Source: JAWVZB01 sp033722375
GTDB lineage: Bacteria > Actinomycetota > Nitriliruptoria > Nitriliruptorales > Nitriliruptoraceae
Length of the DNA stretch: 32,200 nucleotides
Direction of reading: 5' to 3'
NCBI GenBank assembly: GCA_033722375.1
Contig: JAWVZB010000025.1
Location: 1-32,200, forward strand
How positions within the stretch are numbered: position 1 is the first letter of the stretch; each line of letters opens with the position of its first letter. Below, one piece after another: positions 22,315 to 30,920 of the stretch. The notes below the pieces were generated by a model. That model was not told the origin of the DNA, did not search any database, and saw nothing but the letters and a program-made list of their open reading frames with translations. The translations under genes were made by a program, and so were the position numbers.

Positions 22315-25300
22315 TCACTCGGCGGCAGTCACGACCGACGAGGTCGTGAACCAACGGCTGGCGCGGACATGCGGCTCACCATCCGGCAGCCCGCCGGTGG
22401 TGACGGCGTCGCCCTCACATCCACCGAAGCGGTCCTGCCAGCCCTTGCCCTTCTTCGCCTTCTCACGGGCCTTGTCCGGGCCCTTGAACGTGGTGTCCTG
22501 CGTGCACTCGGTGGACGACGTTCCGTCCGGGTACACCCAGGTGCCGTCGTCCCGTAGGAGCGCCAGCTCCCACGGACCGTAGGTCCCGAACTTGACCTCG
22601 ACGAAGGCAGCGTCGTCGACCGGCGTGGCGTAGGCGAGTGCGGATGCGGAGGACGCACCGTTGGAGCCCATGGACCGCACGCGGTAGTAGCTCGTCTGGC
22701 GCACCGGAGCGGTGCCGTCGACGAAGCTCGTCTCGCTGGTCGTTCCGATCTGCTCGAAGCCGCCATCCGGTGAGCTGGAACGCTCGACCACGTAGCTGTC
22801 GGCGCCAGCGACGCCCTGCCAGTCGAGTGTCGCGCCGCCCCCCACGTGGTCAGTCACCTCGAGTCCCGCCGGTGGCACCAGGGGCACGTCGGCCGGATCC
22901 AGAACCGGGATCGTGAGGCGGGTCGGATGGGTGGTGCTGTCATGCCACACCTGGATGTGACCCGTGTCGATGAACGTCGAGTGGAGCTGGAGGATCAGGT
23001 CGCGACCCGTCAGATCGCCCGAGACCACGTTCTCGAACGTGAGCGTGACCTCGGTGGGCGGGCCATCGATCACGGCGGTGGTGGCACCGGTGGCGATCTG
23101 TCGGGCCTCGTCGATGCCCGTATAGCCCTCGGGAACCGAGAACAGCTTCGCGGAGAACGAGCTCGAGAACGCCGCCGAGGTCGGGCTCGACACCCAGGCC
23201 GTGAAGGTGACGTCACCCGAGATGGCACCCTCGACCTGTCCCCGCCAGTAGGCGGTCAGGAAGTTCCCGGCGTACGCATCGTTGGCGATCTGGGTGATCT
23301 CGGACACCTTCGACACCGGGCTGGTGGGTGCGGTGGTGTCGAAGCTGCCCTCGGTGGGCGGATCCACGAGGATCACCCCAGCGAGGTTGTCCGCGTTGCC
23401 GGCCAGGGAGTGGAGGTAGAAGTCCGTCGGGGTTCCGGTGACCTCGAGGGCCTGGGTCGTCCCCGGGATCGCCGTCCGTGTCACACCCGTGAAGGCCGGG
23501 GCGGTGAGGTCCTGGGCGGTGGTCGTGCCCTCGAGCAGCTCGCCGTTGGTCTCGAGCGTCACATCCGGTCGCTCGACGGGGAAGCGGGTGATCTCGACGG
23601 TGGCCTCGGTCGGGGCGTTGGTCCGACCGTGGACCTCGAGCGTCCAGGTTCCCGCCTGCGGGAAGTGCACCTCGAGCTCCCGGTACATCCGCATGTAGGG
23701 ACCCGTGCCGTCCAGCAGCCCGGCGGACTGCGCGGTCGGCGGATCCTCACCCGGCACGAGACCCGGGGCGTAGAGGTTCAGGTAGATGTTGTCGGTCGGG
23801 CGCCCCCATGTCAGGAGCGCGGTCAGCTTCCCGGTCCCCGACGCGACCTCGAAGGTGTCCACGTACGCGCCCTCGCCGGTCTGCCAGCTGTTGGTCATGA
23901 CCTGGCCCGAATGGGTCGTGGTCGTCGCTGCTCCACCGTCGGCGGTGGTCGCGCCGTAGTTGGCGGTGGGGATGTCAACAGCGTCGGTGCCGGCCGCGAA
24001 GACGCGGTTCACCGCCTCGAGCGCATCGACCTCGCCGGTGCCGACCTCCCACAGCTCGTAGCCGGGCATGCGGTTGGCGGTCCCCTCCACGAGACGGGTG
24101 ACCTCGTCGGCGGACAGCAGCGTGCCGGCTTGCGAGAGGCGGGCGGACTGGACCAGCGCGATGACCCCGGACACGTGCGGGGTGGCCATCGAGGTACCCG
24201 ACATGAACTGGTACCCACCAGGGCAGCCAGCGGCAGCCGAGCAAGCGGCCTCGATGTCGACGCCGGGCGCGCTCACGTTCGGCCGGTAGACCCCGACCTC
24301 GAGCGCCTGACCGAGCGCCACGTCGTGGTTCCCGGCGAGGATGGCGTTCTCGACGCCGTCGGGACGGGTCTCGATGGTCTCGGTGGGAGTCCGGCCACGA
24401 GACGAGAACCCGGCCAGGGTCCGCCCCTTGGTGATGGCGCCGACGCAGAACGTCCAGGGGATCGTGCACTGGCGCGACGCGGTCATCAGGCCCGGACCGT
24501 CGTTGCCCGCAGCGAACACGGGGACGATCCCGTTGTCGAACAGCGCCTTGGTGGCGACGGACAGCGGGTCGTTCGGGCTGTAAGTGCCGTCGCCGCCGCC
24601 CCACGAGTTCGACGCCGCGACGATGTTCTCGCCGGCCTGCTTCCGCGCGATCAGATCGTCGAACGCGACGATCGCGAGACTGCTCTGCACCGTGGTGCCA
24701 ACGTTGATCGCGTAGCCGTACAGCTGCGCCTTCGGCGCGACCCCGCTCATGTCCCCGTTGGCGTCGTCCTTGAACTCGTCGTCGCCGGCGATGGTGGAGG
24801 ACACGTGGGTGCCGTGGCCGTGGTCGTCGGTGAAGGGTGAGTCAACGAGGACCGGGCCGTCAAGATCGCCGACGACCTGGAAGTTGCCGAGCACCTTGTC
24901 CCCATCGAGGTCGGGGTGGGTGGTGTCGATACCGGTATCGATGACCCCGACGACGACGCCCTCGCCCCGGACGCCGTGGTCCTGTGCGACGCGGTCGGCA
25001 CCCACCAACTGCGTCCCTTCGTCGAGGAACAGCTCGAACTCCTCGACCGGCCACAGCGAGCGCAGCCTGGTGTCGTCCCGCAGGCCTTCGAGCTGCACGG
25101 CGGTGAGCCGCGCCAGCGCGATCGGGATGGTGCGGAGCTTGCGGTGCTCGACGCCCACCTCGTCCAGCGCGGCGAGACCACGCTGGTCCCACGCGGTGAC
25201 GATCACGTCGAGGCGTGCCTCGGCAGCATCGCCCGACAGCTGCGCCCGGATCTCGGGGTGGACGGTCGGGGCGGCGGCGCCGCGGGCGGCGTCGTCGGCT

Positions 25301-25374
25301 GTGGGTACCGCCGCCACCAGGGCGGGCAGCACCAGCGCGAGCAGCACAGCGAGCAGGGTCAGGTGGCGTCTCAT
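22315..25374 (-). CDS. Secreted S8 family (subtilisin-like) serine protease
   Basis: This 1019-residue protein begins with a signal peptide (hydrophobic core about 5-22, AAVPTA). An I9-like propeptide follows at about 35-115. The catalytic domain (about 135-430) has the full triad: Asp146 (VIDTGID), His187 (HGHGTHVS) and Ser395 (GTSMATPHVSG), with the oxyanion Asn in AAGNDGPG. Residues about 485-605 form a beta-rich, pre-peptidase-C-like region, and a fibronectin type III domain lies at about 833-920 (SYVVERS...SYYRVRSMGS). The roughly 100-residue tail has two cysteines and a Lys-rich turn. I chose the ATG at 25374, with GAGG upstream and directly before the signal peptide; the frame extends further but into rnpB. 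It is probably a degradative exoenzyme. No sorting motif is seen. Confidence 0.92.
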   Translation of the reverse strand: MRRHLTLLAVLLALVLPALVAAVPTADDAARGAAAPTVHPEIRAQLSGDAAEARLDVIVTAWDQRGLAALDEVGVEHRKLRTIPIALARLTAVQLEGLRDDTRLRSLWPVEEFELFLDEGTQLVGADRVAQDHGVRGEGVVVGVIDTGIDTTHPDLDGDKVLGNFQVVGDLDGPVLVDSPFTDDHGHGTHVSSTIAGDDEFKDDANGDMSGVAPKAQLYGYAINVGTTVQSSLAIVAFDDLIARKQAGENIVAASNSWGGGDGTYSPNDPLSVATKALFDNGIVPVFAAGNDGPGLMTASRQCTIPWTFCVGAITKGRTLAGFSSRGRTPTETIETRPDGVENAILAGNHDVALGQALEVGVYRPNVSAPGVDIEAACSAAAGCPGGYQFMSGTSMATPHVSGVIALVQSARLSQAGTLLSADEVTRLVEGTANRMPGYELWEVGTGEVDALEAVNRVFAAGTDAVDIPTANYGATTADGGAATTTTHSGQVMTNSWQTGEGAYVDTFEVASGTGKLTALLTWGRPTDNIYLNLYAPGLVPGEDPPTAQSAGLLDGTGPYMRMYRELEVHFPQAGTWTLEVHGRTNAPTEATVEITRFPVERPDVTLETNGELLEGTTTAQDLTAPAFTGVTRTAIPGTTQALEVTGTPTDFYLHSLAGNADNLAGVILVDPPTEGSFDTTAPTSPVSKVSEITQIANDAYAGNFLTAYWRGQVEGAISGDVTFTAWVSSPTSAAFSSSFSAKLFSVPEGYTGIDEARQIATGATTAVIDGPPTEVTLTFENVVSGDLTGRDLILQLHSTFIDTGHIQVWHDSTTHPTRLTIPVLDPADVPLVPPAGLEVTDHVGGGATLDWQGVAGADSYVVERSSSPDGGFEQIGTTSETSFVDGTAPVRQTSYYRVRSMGSNGASSASALAYATPVDDAAFVEVKFGTYGPWELALLRDDGTWVYPDGTSSTECTQDTTFKGPDKAREKAKKGKGWQDRFGGCEGDAVTTGGLPDGEPHVRASRWFTTSSVVTAAE

Positions 25375-25498
25375 GGCGACCTCGGGTCGTTCCGACGGGG
25401 GTCCGGTTATCGCCATGCTTCGACGCCCACAACCCCAGTTCCTGCCGAGCCATGCGCCTGCCGCGCACCAACCCTCAACGATCGGGGGGCCGAAGGGT

Positions 25499-25869
25499 GA
25501 GGGCGAGCGGTCTGTAAGCCGGGTTCTGTCTCCGCACGCGGTCACCCGCGTGCGGGAGGCGACCATCTCTCTGGGACACCGGTCACCCGGTGCCTCGAGC
25601 GGCCTACCTGGGGCCATCGGGCGGGCACCCGGCCCCTGCTTGGCCTTGCTCCGGATGGGGTTTGCCGAGCCGCCCCGGTCACCCGGGACGCTGGTGGTCT
25701 CTTACACCACCGTTCCACCCTTACCGGGGTGACCCCCGGCGGTATCGTTTCTGTGGCACTGGCCGCGCGTCGCCGCGCCTGGGCGTTACCCAGCATCCTG
25801 CCCTGTGGAGCCCGGACTTTCCTCACCCCGATCGAGATCGGGGCGCGGCCGCCCGACCGGCTCGCCCTC
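25499..25869 (-). ncRNA. rnpB: RNase P RNA (bacterial type A)
   Basis: The minus strand reads as RNase P RNA, the catalytic part of the enzyme that trims the 5' leader of tRNAs. Conserved landmarks in order: GAGGAAAGTCCGGGCTCC and ACAGGGCA near the 5' end, GAAACGATACCGCC, TAAGGGTGGAACGGTG with GTGTAAGAGACCACCAGC, and ACAGAACCCGGCTTAC near the 3' end. The ends pair as P1: the 10 bases at 25860-25869 are complementary to those at 25499-25508. The length (about 371) fits a GC-rich actinobacterial molecule. Several stems close with GUGA tetraloops. A TACCCT -10 box lies just upstream. Exact ends are inferred from the P1 helix. Confidence 0.96.
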
Positions 25870-25878
25870 ACATCGACG

Positions 25879-25884
25879 AGGGTA
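25879..25884 (-). promoter_or_regulatory. -10 box (TACCCT) of rnpB
   Basis: On the minus strand TACCCT (TANNNT) ends about 9 bases before the P1 helix of rnpB, so transcription would start very near its 5' end. A similar plus-strand TACCCT at 25930-25935 could serve the divergent aminotransferase gene. Confidence 0.45.
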
Positions 25885-25963
25885 CGCCGGCGGGGCGCAT
25901 CCGGCCCCCGCCACCCGGCACCCAGCTCCTACCCTGCCGGGCTGTCACCACCACCGAGACCAC

Positions 25964-26782
25964 ATGCGCCACGAAACAGGCTCCGCTGGCCGGCAGGTGT
26001 CGCGTGGTGCCGCCATCGCGTGGGCCGACGGCCGGGTCCTGCCGGCCGCGCAGGCGACCGTGCCACTGCTCGACGACGGCTTCCTGCGGGGCGATGCGGT
26101 GTTCGACAGCGTGCTGGTTCGCCGTGGTCGAACCCATGCGCTGGACCGTCACCTGGCTCGGCTCCGCGCGTCCGCCAAGGCGGTCGGCATCCGTGTGCCG
26201 GTGGTCACACGGGTGGTCGGCGACCTGCTGGCTGCGTGGGGCGACCGTGACGGCGCCCTGAAGCTCATCGTCACCCGGTCCGGAGCGCTCCGGGGGCTCA
26301 TCCAGGTCGTGGAGCACCCTGCCAGCCTCGCGCTCCACCCGGTCGAGTTGCCCTGGCGGACCGCGTTGTCGGGGGTCAAGACCTTGTCCTACGCCGCCAA
26401 CCAGCACGCGCTGCGGATCGCCCGGGCGGCACACGCCGACGACGCGCTGATCGTCGACGGCGGGCTCGTCCAAGAGCTACCGACGGCGGCGATCTGTGTG
26501 GTCCGGAACGGCGCGGTGGCGAGCCCCGACCCCGGCCGGCAGCCGATCCTCGACTCGGTCACCGTCCGGGAGCTCGACGACCTCGCCGGCGTGGAGCGGA
26601 CGCGGCTCACCGTGGACGACGTGTACGCCGCCGACGAGGTCTTCGTGGTGTCCGCGACCCGCCCCGTCATCCCCGTGCACGCCGTCGCGGATCGCGAGTT
26701 CCCCTCCCCCGGCGAGGCCACCGCCAGGCTCCAGGAGGAGTTCGACGCCCACATCGAGGACAACCTCGACGATCCACCCTGA
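25964..26782 (+). CDS. Class IV aminotransferase (aminodeoxychorismate lyase-like)
   Basis: This 272-residue protein belongs to the fold-type IV PLP enzymes: PLLDDGFLRGDAVFDSVLVRRG near the N-terminus, LDRHLARLRASA, and the PLP lysine Lys139 in GVKTLSYAANQHA. Late motifs are GGLVQELPTAAICVVRNG and ADEVFVVSATRPVIPV. The family includes 4-amino-4-deoxychorismate lyase (PabC), D-amino-acid and branched-chain aminotransferases. The small size and sequence style fit PabC best, but the usual Glu-x-x-x-Asn-(hydrophobic) turn after the late glycine is changed, so I leave the symbol empty. I use the ATG at 25964; GTG at 26000 also fits, and the long frame back to 25805 overlaps rnpB. No pabA/pabB is adjacent. 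Confidence 0.82.
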   Translation: MRHETGSAGRQVSRGAAIAWADGRVLPAAQATVPLLDDGFLRGDAVFDSVLVRRGRTHALDRHLARLRASAKAVGIRVPVVTRVVGDLLAAWGDRDGALKLIVTRSGALRGLIQVVEHPASLALHPVELPWRTALSGVKTLSYAANQHALRIARAAHADDALIVDGGLVQELPTAAICVVRNGAVASPDPGRQPILDSVTVRELDDLAGVERTRLTVDDVYAADEVFVVSATRPVIPVHAVADREFPSPGEATARLQEEFDAHIEDNLDDPP

Positions 26783-26826
26783 CGTCCGGGCGACCCCGGC
26801 ACGCGTTGGCGCTTCACACCGCCGGC

Positions 26827-26832
26827 TACGGT
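26827..26832 (+). promoter_or_regulatory. Candidate -10 box (TACGGT) of the trehalose operon
   Basis: TACGGT lies 33 bases before the otsA GTG, with TTGGCG 15 bases upstream of it as a weak -35 candidate. Spacing is slightly short. The otsA GTG is preceded by GGAGGAG. Confidence 0.4.
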
Positions 26833-26865
26833 CGGCCGTGGACCGGACAGGTATGGAGGAGACGC

Positions 26866-28281
26866 GTGGGAGACCGCACGCAGCTGACACGGCCCCTCAC
26901 CGTGGTCGCCAACCGGCTGCCAGTCTCGCGCGATGAGGACGGGAACTGGAAGGCGTCGACGGGGGGGCTCGTAACCGCGATGCGCCCCGTCGTCGAACAG
27001 GTCGGCGGGGCCTGGGTCGGCTGGGACGGCGGCGACCGCGACGTCCCCGAGCGGGTCGACGACCTCAACGTGGATCTCCACCCGGTCTCGCTCTCGCATG
27101 CGCAGATCCAGGGCTACTACTACGGGTTCTCGAACCGCACCCTGTGGCCGCTGTTCCACGACCTCATCGAAGACCCCGTCATCGAGCGCCGCTGGTGGGA
27201 CATCTACCGCGAGGTCAACGAGGCGATGGCCGACGGCGTCGAGCAGGTCACGAGCGACGGCAAGCCCCTGTTCTGGGTGCACGACTACCACCTGACGCTC
27301 CTCCCCGACCTGCTGCGCAGGCGGCAGCCCGACGCGGACATCGGCTACTTCATCCACATCCCCTGGCCTCACCCGGAGCTGTTCGCTCGGCTCCCGTGGC
27401 GGGACGAGATCCTCACCGGTCTGCTCGGTGCAGACGTCGTGGGGTTCCACACCGAGCCCTACCGCGAGAACTTCGCGCGTGCCGTCCACCGCCTGCTCGG
27501 GACCGAGATCGACGGGAACCAGATCCGGCTCGACAACGGCCGGACCGTCCACACCACGGCCAGCGCGATCTCGATCGACACCACCGAGTTCACCCGGATC
27601 GCCAACGAGCCCGCCACCCAGATGGAGCTCGAGGACCTCCAGGAGCAGTTCGCGGGGCGCCACGTGTTCCTCGGGGTCGACCGCGTCGACTACACCAAGG
27701 GCATCCGCCACCGCCTCCAGGCCATCGAGGTCCTGCTCGAGCGCAACGCAGAGCTCCGGGACCGCTTCGCGTTCATCCAGATCGCCGTCCCGAGTCGCGA
27801 GGACGTCGCTGAGTACCAGGCCTTGCGCGAGGAGATCGAACGGGAGGTGGGGCGCATCAACGGGCGCTTCACCGAGCCCGGCAGTGACGTCCCGGTCCAC
27901 TACTTCTACCGCGGGGTCTCGAAGAACCGGCTCGCCGCCTACTACCGTCTGGCAGACGTGATGTGCGTCACCCCGCTCAAGGACGGCATGAACCTCGTGG
28001 CGAAGGAGTTCGCGACCTGCCAGGACGCCGGCGGCGAATCCGGGGCGCTGCTGCTGTCGGAGTTCACCGGCGCCATCCGCGAGCTCGGAGAGGACGCGGT
28101 GCGCTGCAACCCGTTCGACGTCGAAGGCCTCTCCTACCTCATGCAGGCCTGCCTCGAGCTCGACGAGGCGGACCGGCGCGAGCGCATCGAGCGGATGGCT
28201 GCGAGCGTGCGCGAGCACGACGTCTTCCGCTGGGTCGACGGGCAGCTCGGCCTGCTCGAAGACACCGTGCGGGAGGCTTGA
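26866..28281 (+). CDS. otsA: Trehalose-6-phosphate synthase
   Basis: This 471-residue GT20 enzyme joins UDP-glucose and glucose-6-phosphate to trehalose-6-phosphate. Motifs: VVANRLPVS and STGGLVTAM near the N-terminus, HDYHLTLLP at residue 139, GYFIHIPWPHPE, and GVDRVDYTKG around 270-279 with the phosphate/UDP contacts Arg273 and Lys278 (spacing as in E. coli OtsA Arg262/Lys267). The late NLVAKEFATCQ and LLLSEFTGA contact the donor. The GTG at 26866 is chosen because GGAGGAG lies directly upstream; the frame opens earlier at 26806 without a good site. Its stop shares one base with the otsB start, so translation of the two steps is coupled. It is cytoplasmic. Confidence 0.97.
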   Translation: MGDRTQLTRPLTVVANRLPVSRDEDGNWKASTGGLVTAMRPVVEQVGGAWVGWDGGDRDVPERVDDLNVDLHPVSLSHAQIQGYYYGFSNRTLWPLFHDLIEDPVIERRWWDIYREVNEAMADGVEQVTSDGKPLFWVHDYHLTLLPDLLRRRQPDADIGYFIHIPWPHPELFARLPWRDEILTGLLGADVVGFHTEPYRENFARAVHRLLGTEIDGNQIRLDNGRTVHTTASAISIDTTEFTRIANEPATQMELEDLQEQFAGRHVFLGVDRVDYTKGIRHRLQAIEVLLERNAELRDRFAFIQIAVPSREDVAEYQALREEIEREVGRINGRFTEPGSDVPVHYFYRGVSKNRLAAYYRLADVMCVTPLKDGMNLVAKEFATCQDAGGESGALLLSEFTGAIRELGEDAVRCNPFDVEGLSYLMQACLELDEADRRERIERMAASVREHDVFRWVDGQLGLLEDTVREA

Positions 28282-29048
28282 TGGCGACCGAGACTGCGGC
28301 CGACCTCGCCGCGTCGTTCGGTGATCCCCGCGGCCTGCTGGTCGTGTTGGACTTCGACGGCACGCTGAGCCCGATCGTCGACGACCCCGACGACGCCGCG
28401 CTCGCCCCGGGGGCGTACGAGGCCGTGCAACGACTCGTCGCGGTCACCGACGTCGCCGTGCTGTCCGGCCGGCATCTCGACGACCTGGCACCGCGCGTGG
28501 AGGACCTGCCGGTGCTGCTCCTCGGTGGCCACGGCACCGAGGTGGCGGAGGCGGACGGAACCCGTCAGAGCTTCGTCGACCTCGATGAGCGCCGCCCCGC
28601 TCTGGACCGCCTCGAAGCGGATCTCGACGAGCTGCTGGACCCCTCCGACGGCTGGTTCGTCGAGCGCAAGCCGGCCTCGATCGCCGTTCACCACCGCCGG
28701 GTCGACGACCCCGACCGGGATGGGCTCCTCACCCGGGTGCGTGAGCGGATGAACGGAACCGACGGTGACTGGGAGCTGCTCGACGGCAAGGCCGTCACCG
28801 AGCTGCGCCCCGCCGGCGTCGACAAGGGCACCGCCATCGCCTGGCTCGCGGACCGCCACCCCGACCGCGATCTGCTCGTCGTCGGCGACGACGTGACGGA
28901 CGAGGACGCGTTCCGGGCCGCCCGGCAACGGGGCGGCAGGGCGATCCTGGTCGGGGCCCCGGAGCGGCAGACCGCGGCCGAGCATCGTCTCGACGGCCCC
29001 GAGGACGTGGTCGCCTTCCTCGACGCTCTCGCGGCGGCCGGCGCATGA
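28281..29048 (+). CDS. otsB: Trehalose-6-phosphate phosphatase
   Basis: This 255-residue HAD-family phosphatase releases trehalose from trehalose-6-phosphate. The nucleophile motif is DFDGTLSP with Asp24 and Asp26. Further motifs are LSGRHLDDL, GGHGTEV, the Lys of FVERKPASIAVHHR, and the metal-binding GDDVTDEDAF near the C-terminus. Length matches the family. It starts with ATG sharing one base with the otsA stop and ends with an ATGA overlap with the GH15 gene, so it sits in the middle of a coupled operon. Confidence 0.96.
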   Translation: MATETAADLAASFGDPRGLLVVLDFDGTLSPIVDDPDDAALAPGAYEAVQRLVAVTDVAVLSGRHLDDLAPRVEDLPVLLLGGHGTEVAEADGTRQSFVDLDERRPALDRLEADLDELLDPSDGWFVERKPASIAVHHRRVDDPDRDGLLTRVRERMNGTDGDWELLDGKAVTELRPAGVDKGTAIAWLADRHPDRDLLVVGDDVTDEDAFRAARQRGGRAILVGAPERQTAAEHRLDGPEDVVAFLDALAAAGA

Positions 29049-30907
29049 TCGATGCGCGCTTCCACCCGATCGAGTCGTACGGGATGATCGGTGACTCGCG
29101 GACCGCGGCGCTGGTCTCGCCCGACGGATCGATCGACTGGCTGTGCCTCCCCCGGTTCGACTCTGCCAGCGTCTTCGCGGCGCTGCTCGATCCCGAGCGG
29201 GGCGGACGGTGGCGTATCCGACCGATCGGCGACTTCGAGGTGCAGCGGACCTACCTCGGCGAGACCAATGTTCTCGTGACCCGCTTCACCCGTGACGGCG
29301 ACCCCGTGCTCACGATCACGGATCTGCTCGTCTTCTCGCGGGTCAACGCGTTCGACCTCGCCTACACCGGACACATCCTGCTCCGACGTGTCGAGGCGTA
29401 CGGCGAGGTGGAGCTCGAGGTCGAGTTCCAGCCCCGTTTCGACTACGCCCGGGCGGTCACACGCCTCTCGGCGCAGGACGGGGTCCTGCGGGCCTCCGCC
29501 GGCAACGAGCACCTCGACCTGCGCTGCGACGTGGACCTCGGGATCCTCCCCCACGACGACGGCAAGGGGGACGTGGCCCGGGCGACGGTGGTCCTGCGTT
29601 CCGGGGAGGAGCGGTGGTTCAAGCTCACCACCCCCGGGGCGGAGCGAGGGCCCCACGCCCACCTGTCCCCCGCCGACCTGCTCGACCTGACCCTGCGGAC
29701 CTGGGGGCGGTGGGCGCGGATGATCGACTACGACGGGCCATGGCGCGAGGAGGTCGTGCGCTCGGCACTGGTCCTGAAGGCGCTCGTGTTCGAGCCGACC
29801 GGCGCCCTCGTCGCGGCACCCACCACGTCGCTGCCGGAGCGTCTCGGAGGGGTGCGGAACTGGGACTACCGCTTCGCGTGGATCCGCGACTCCGCCTACG
29901 TGCTCGAATGCTTCCTCCGCATCGGCCACACTCGCGAGGCCGAGACCTTCGTCCGCTGGCTGTCCGAGCTGACCGACCGCATCGGCGGGGCGCACGCGCT
30001 CCAGCCGCTCTACCGGATCACCGGCGAGGAGGAGGTCGGCGAGTACGAGCTGGCCCACCTCGAGGGCTACGCAGGCTCTCAGCCCGTTCGGGTGGGCAAC
30101 GGCGCCGCTACCCAGCTCCAACTGGACATCTACGGCGCTGCCGTGCAGCTCGCCTACCTCAACGAGCAGCTCGGAGGCGAGATCCCGGCTGCCCGGTGGC
30201 CGGTGATCCGCGAGCTCGTCACGACCGTGATAGAGCGCTGGCAGGAACCTGACGCCGGGCTGTGGGAGATCCGCGCCGAACCGCGCCATCACACGTTCTC
30301 GAAGTTCCAGTGCTGGGTCGCCGTCGACCGCGCCATCCGGATCGGCCAGGACCTCGGACTGGATGCGCCCTACGAACAGTGGGAGGCGGTGGCGTCCGAG
30401 ATCCGCGACAGCGTGCTTGAGCACGGCTACGACGAGGAGCGCCGCTCGTTCGTGCAGTCCTACGGGGGGTCGGACCTGGACGCGGCCCTGCTGGCGCTGC
30501 CGCTCCGCGGTCTCGTCCCGCCCGGCGACAAACGCACCCGGTCGACCGTGAAGGCGATCCGTGAGGACCTCGAGGTCGCCGACGGGCTCTTGTTGCGGTA
30601 CCGCACCGAGGACGGGCTCCCCGGCAGCGAGGGCGCGTTCCTGATGTGCTCGTTCTGGCTCGTCGAGCTCTTGGCGAGGATGGGCGAGCTGGACGAGGCG
30701 ATCCGCCTGTTCGAAGCGCTGCTCGCGCGGGCGAGTCCGCTCGGGCTGTTCGCCGAGGAGATCGACGTGGAATCTGGACGGCACCTGGGCAACTTCCCAC
30801 AGGGCTTCACCCACATGGGGCTGATCACCGCCGCGACCGCGATCGACGAGGAACTTCGCGGACGGTCCCGGAGCCTGGCAGGATTCTCACCGGTGGAGCA
30901 GCCATGA
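29045..30907 (+). CDS. GH15 glycoside hydrolase (trehalase/glucoamylase family)
   Basis: This 620-residue protein matches the GH15 layout: an N-terminal beta-rich domain beginning YGMIGDSRTAALVSPDGSIDWLCLPRFDS, then an alpha/alpha barrel with RNWDYRFAWIRDSAY, GNGAATQLQLDIYG and FSKFQCWVAVDRA. The catalytic acid and base candidates are Glu529 (LPGSEGAF) and Glu571/Glu572 (LFAEEID), followed by LGNFPQGFTHMGLI. Family members are glucoamylases or, in mycobacteria, trehalase. Position directly after otsA and otsB with an ATGA overlap makes trehalose the likely substrate. No signal peptide is present, so it acts in the cytoplasm. A glucoamylase role in glycogen or maltodextrin breakdown remains possible. 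Confidence 0.92.
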   Translation: MIDARFHPIESYGMIGDSRTAALVSPDGSIDWLCLPRFDSASVFAALLDPERGGRWRIRPIGDFEVQRTYLGETNVLVTRFTRDGDPVLTITDLLVFSRVNAFDLAYTGHILLRRVEAYGEVELEVEFQPRFDYARAVTRLSAQDGVLRASAGNEHLDLRCDVDLGILPHDDGKGDVARATVVLRSGEERWFKLTTPGAERGPHAHLSPADLLDLTLRTWGRWARMIDYDGPWREEVVRSALVLKALVFEPTGALVAAPTTSLPERLGGVRNWDYRFAWIRDSAYVLECFLRIGHTREAETFVRWLSELTDRIGGAHALQPLYRITGEEEVGEYELAHLEGYAGSQPVRVGNGAATQLQLDIYGAAVQLAYLNEQLGGEIPAARWPVIRELVTTVIERWQEPDAGLWEIRAEPRHHTFSKFQCWVAVDRAIRIGQDLGLDAPYEQWEAVASEIRDSVLEHGYDEERRSFVQSYGGSDLDAALLALPLRGLVPPGDKRTRSTVKAIREDLEVADGLLLRYRTEDGLPGSEGAFLMCSFWLVELLARMGELDEAIRLFEALLARASPLGLFAEEIDVESGRHLGNFPQGFTHMGLITAATAIDEELRGRSRSLAGFSPVEQP

Positions 30908-30920
30908 GGAGGGGAGCACG

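Noticed and set aside
22846..24840. A 664-residue plus-strand frame opposite the subtilase
   Set aside because: Arg/Gly/Asp-rich shadow with no family signature; the minus strand holds the full protease triad.
25542..26261. Open frames on both strands across rnpB
   Set aside because: The RNA landmarks and P1 pairing explain this region; the frames have no motifs or ribosome-binding sites.
26389..30814. Long minus-strand open frames (609 and 708 residues) opposite the trehalose operon
   Set aside because: The composition is Leu/Val/Asp/Glu-rich shadow sequence without recognisable domains, while the plus strand encodes well-conserved OtsA, OtsB and GH15.
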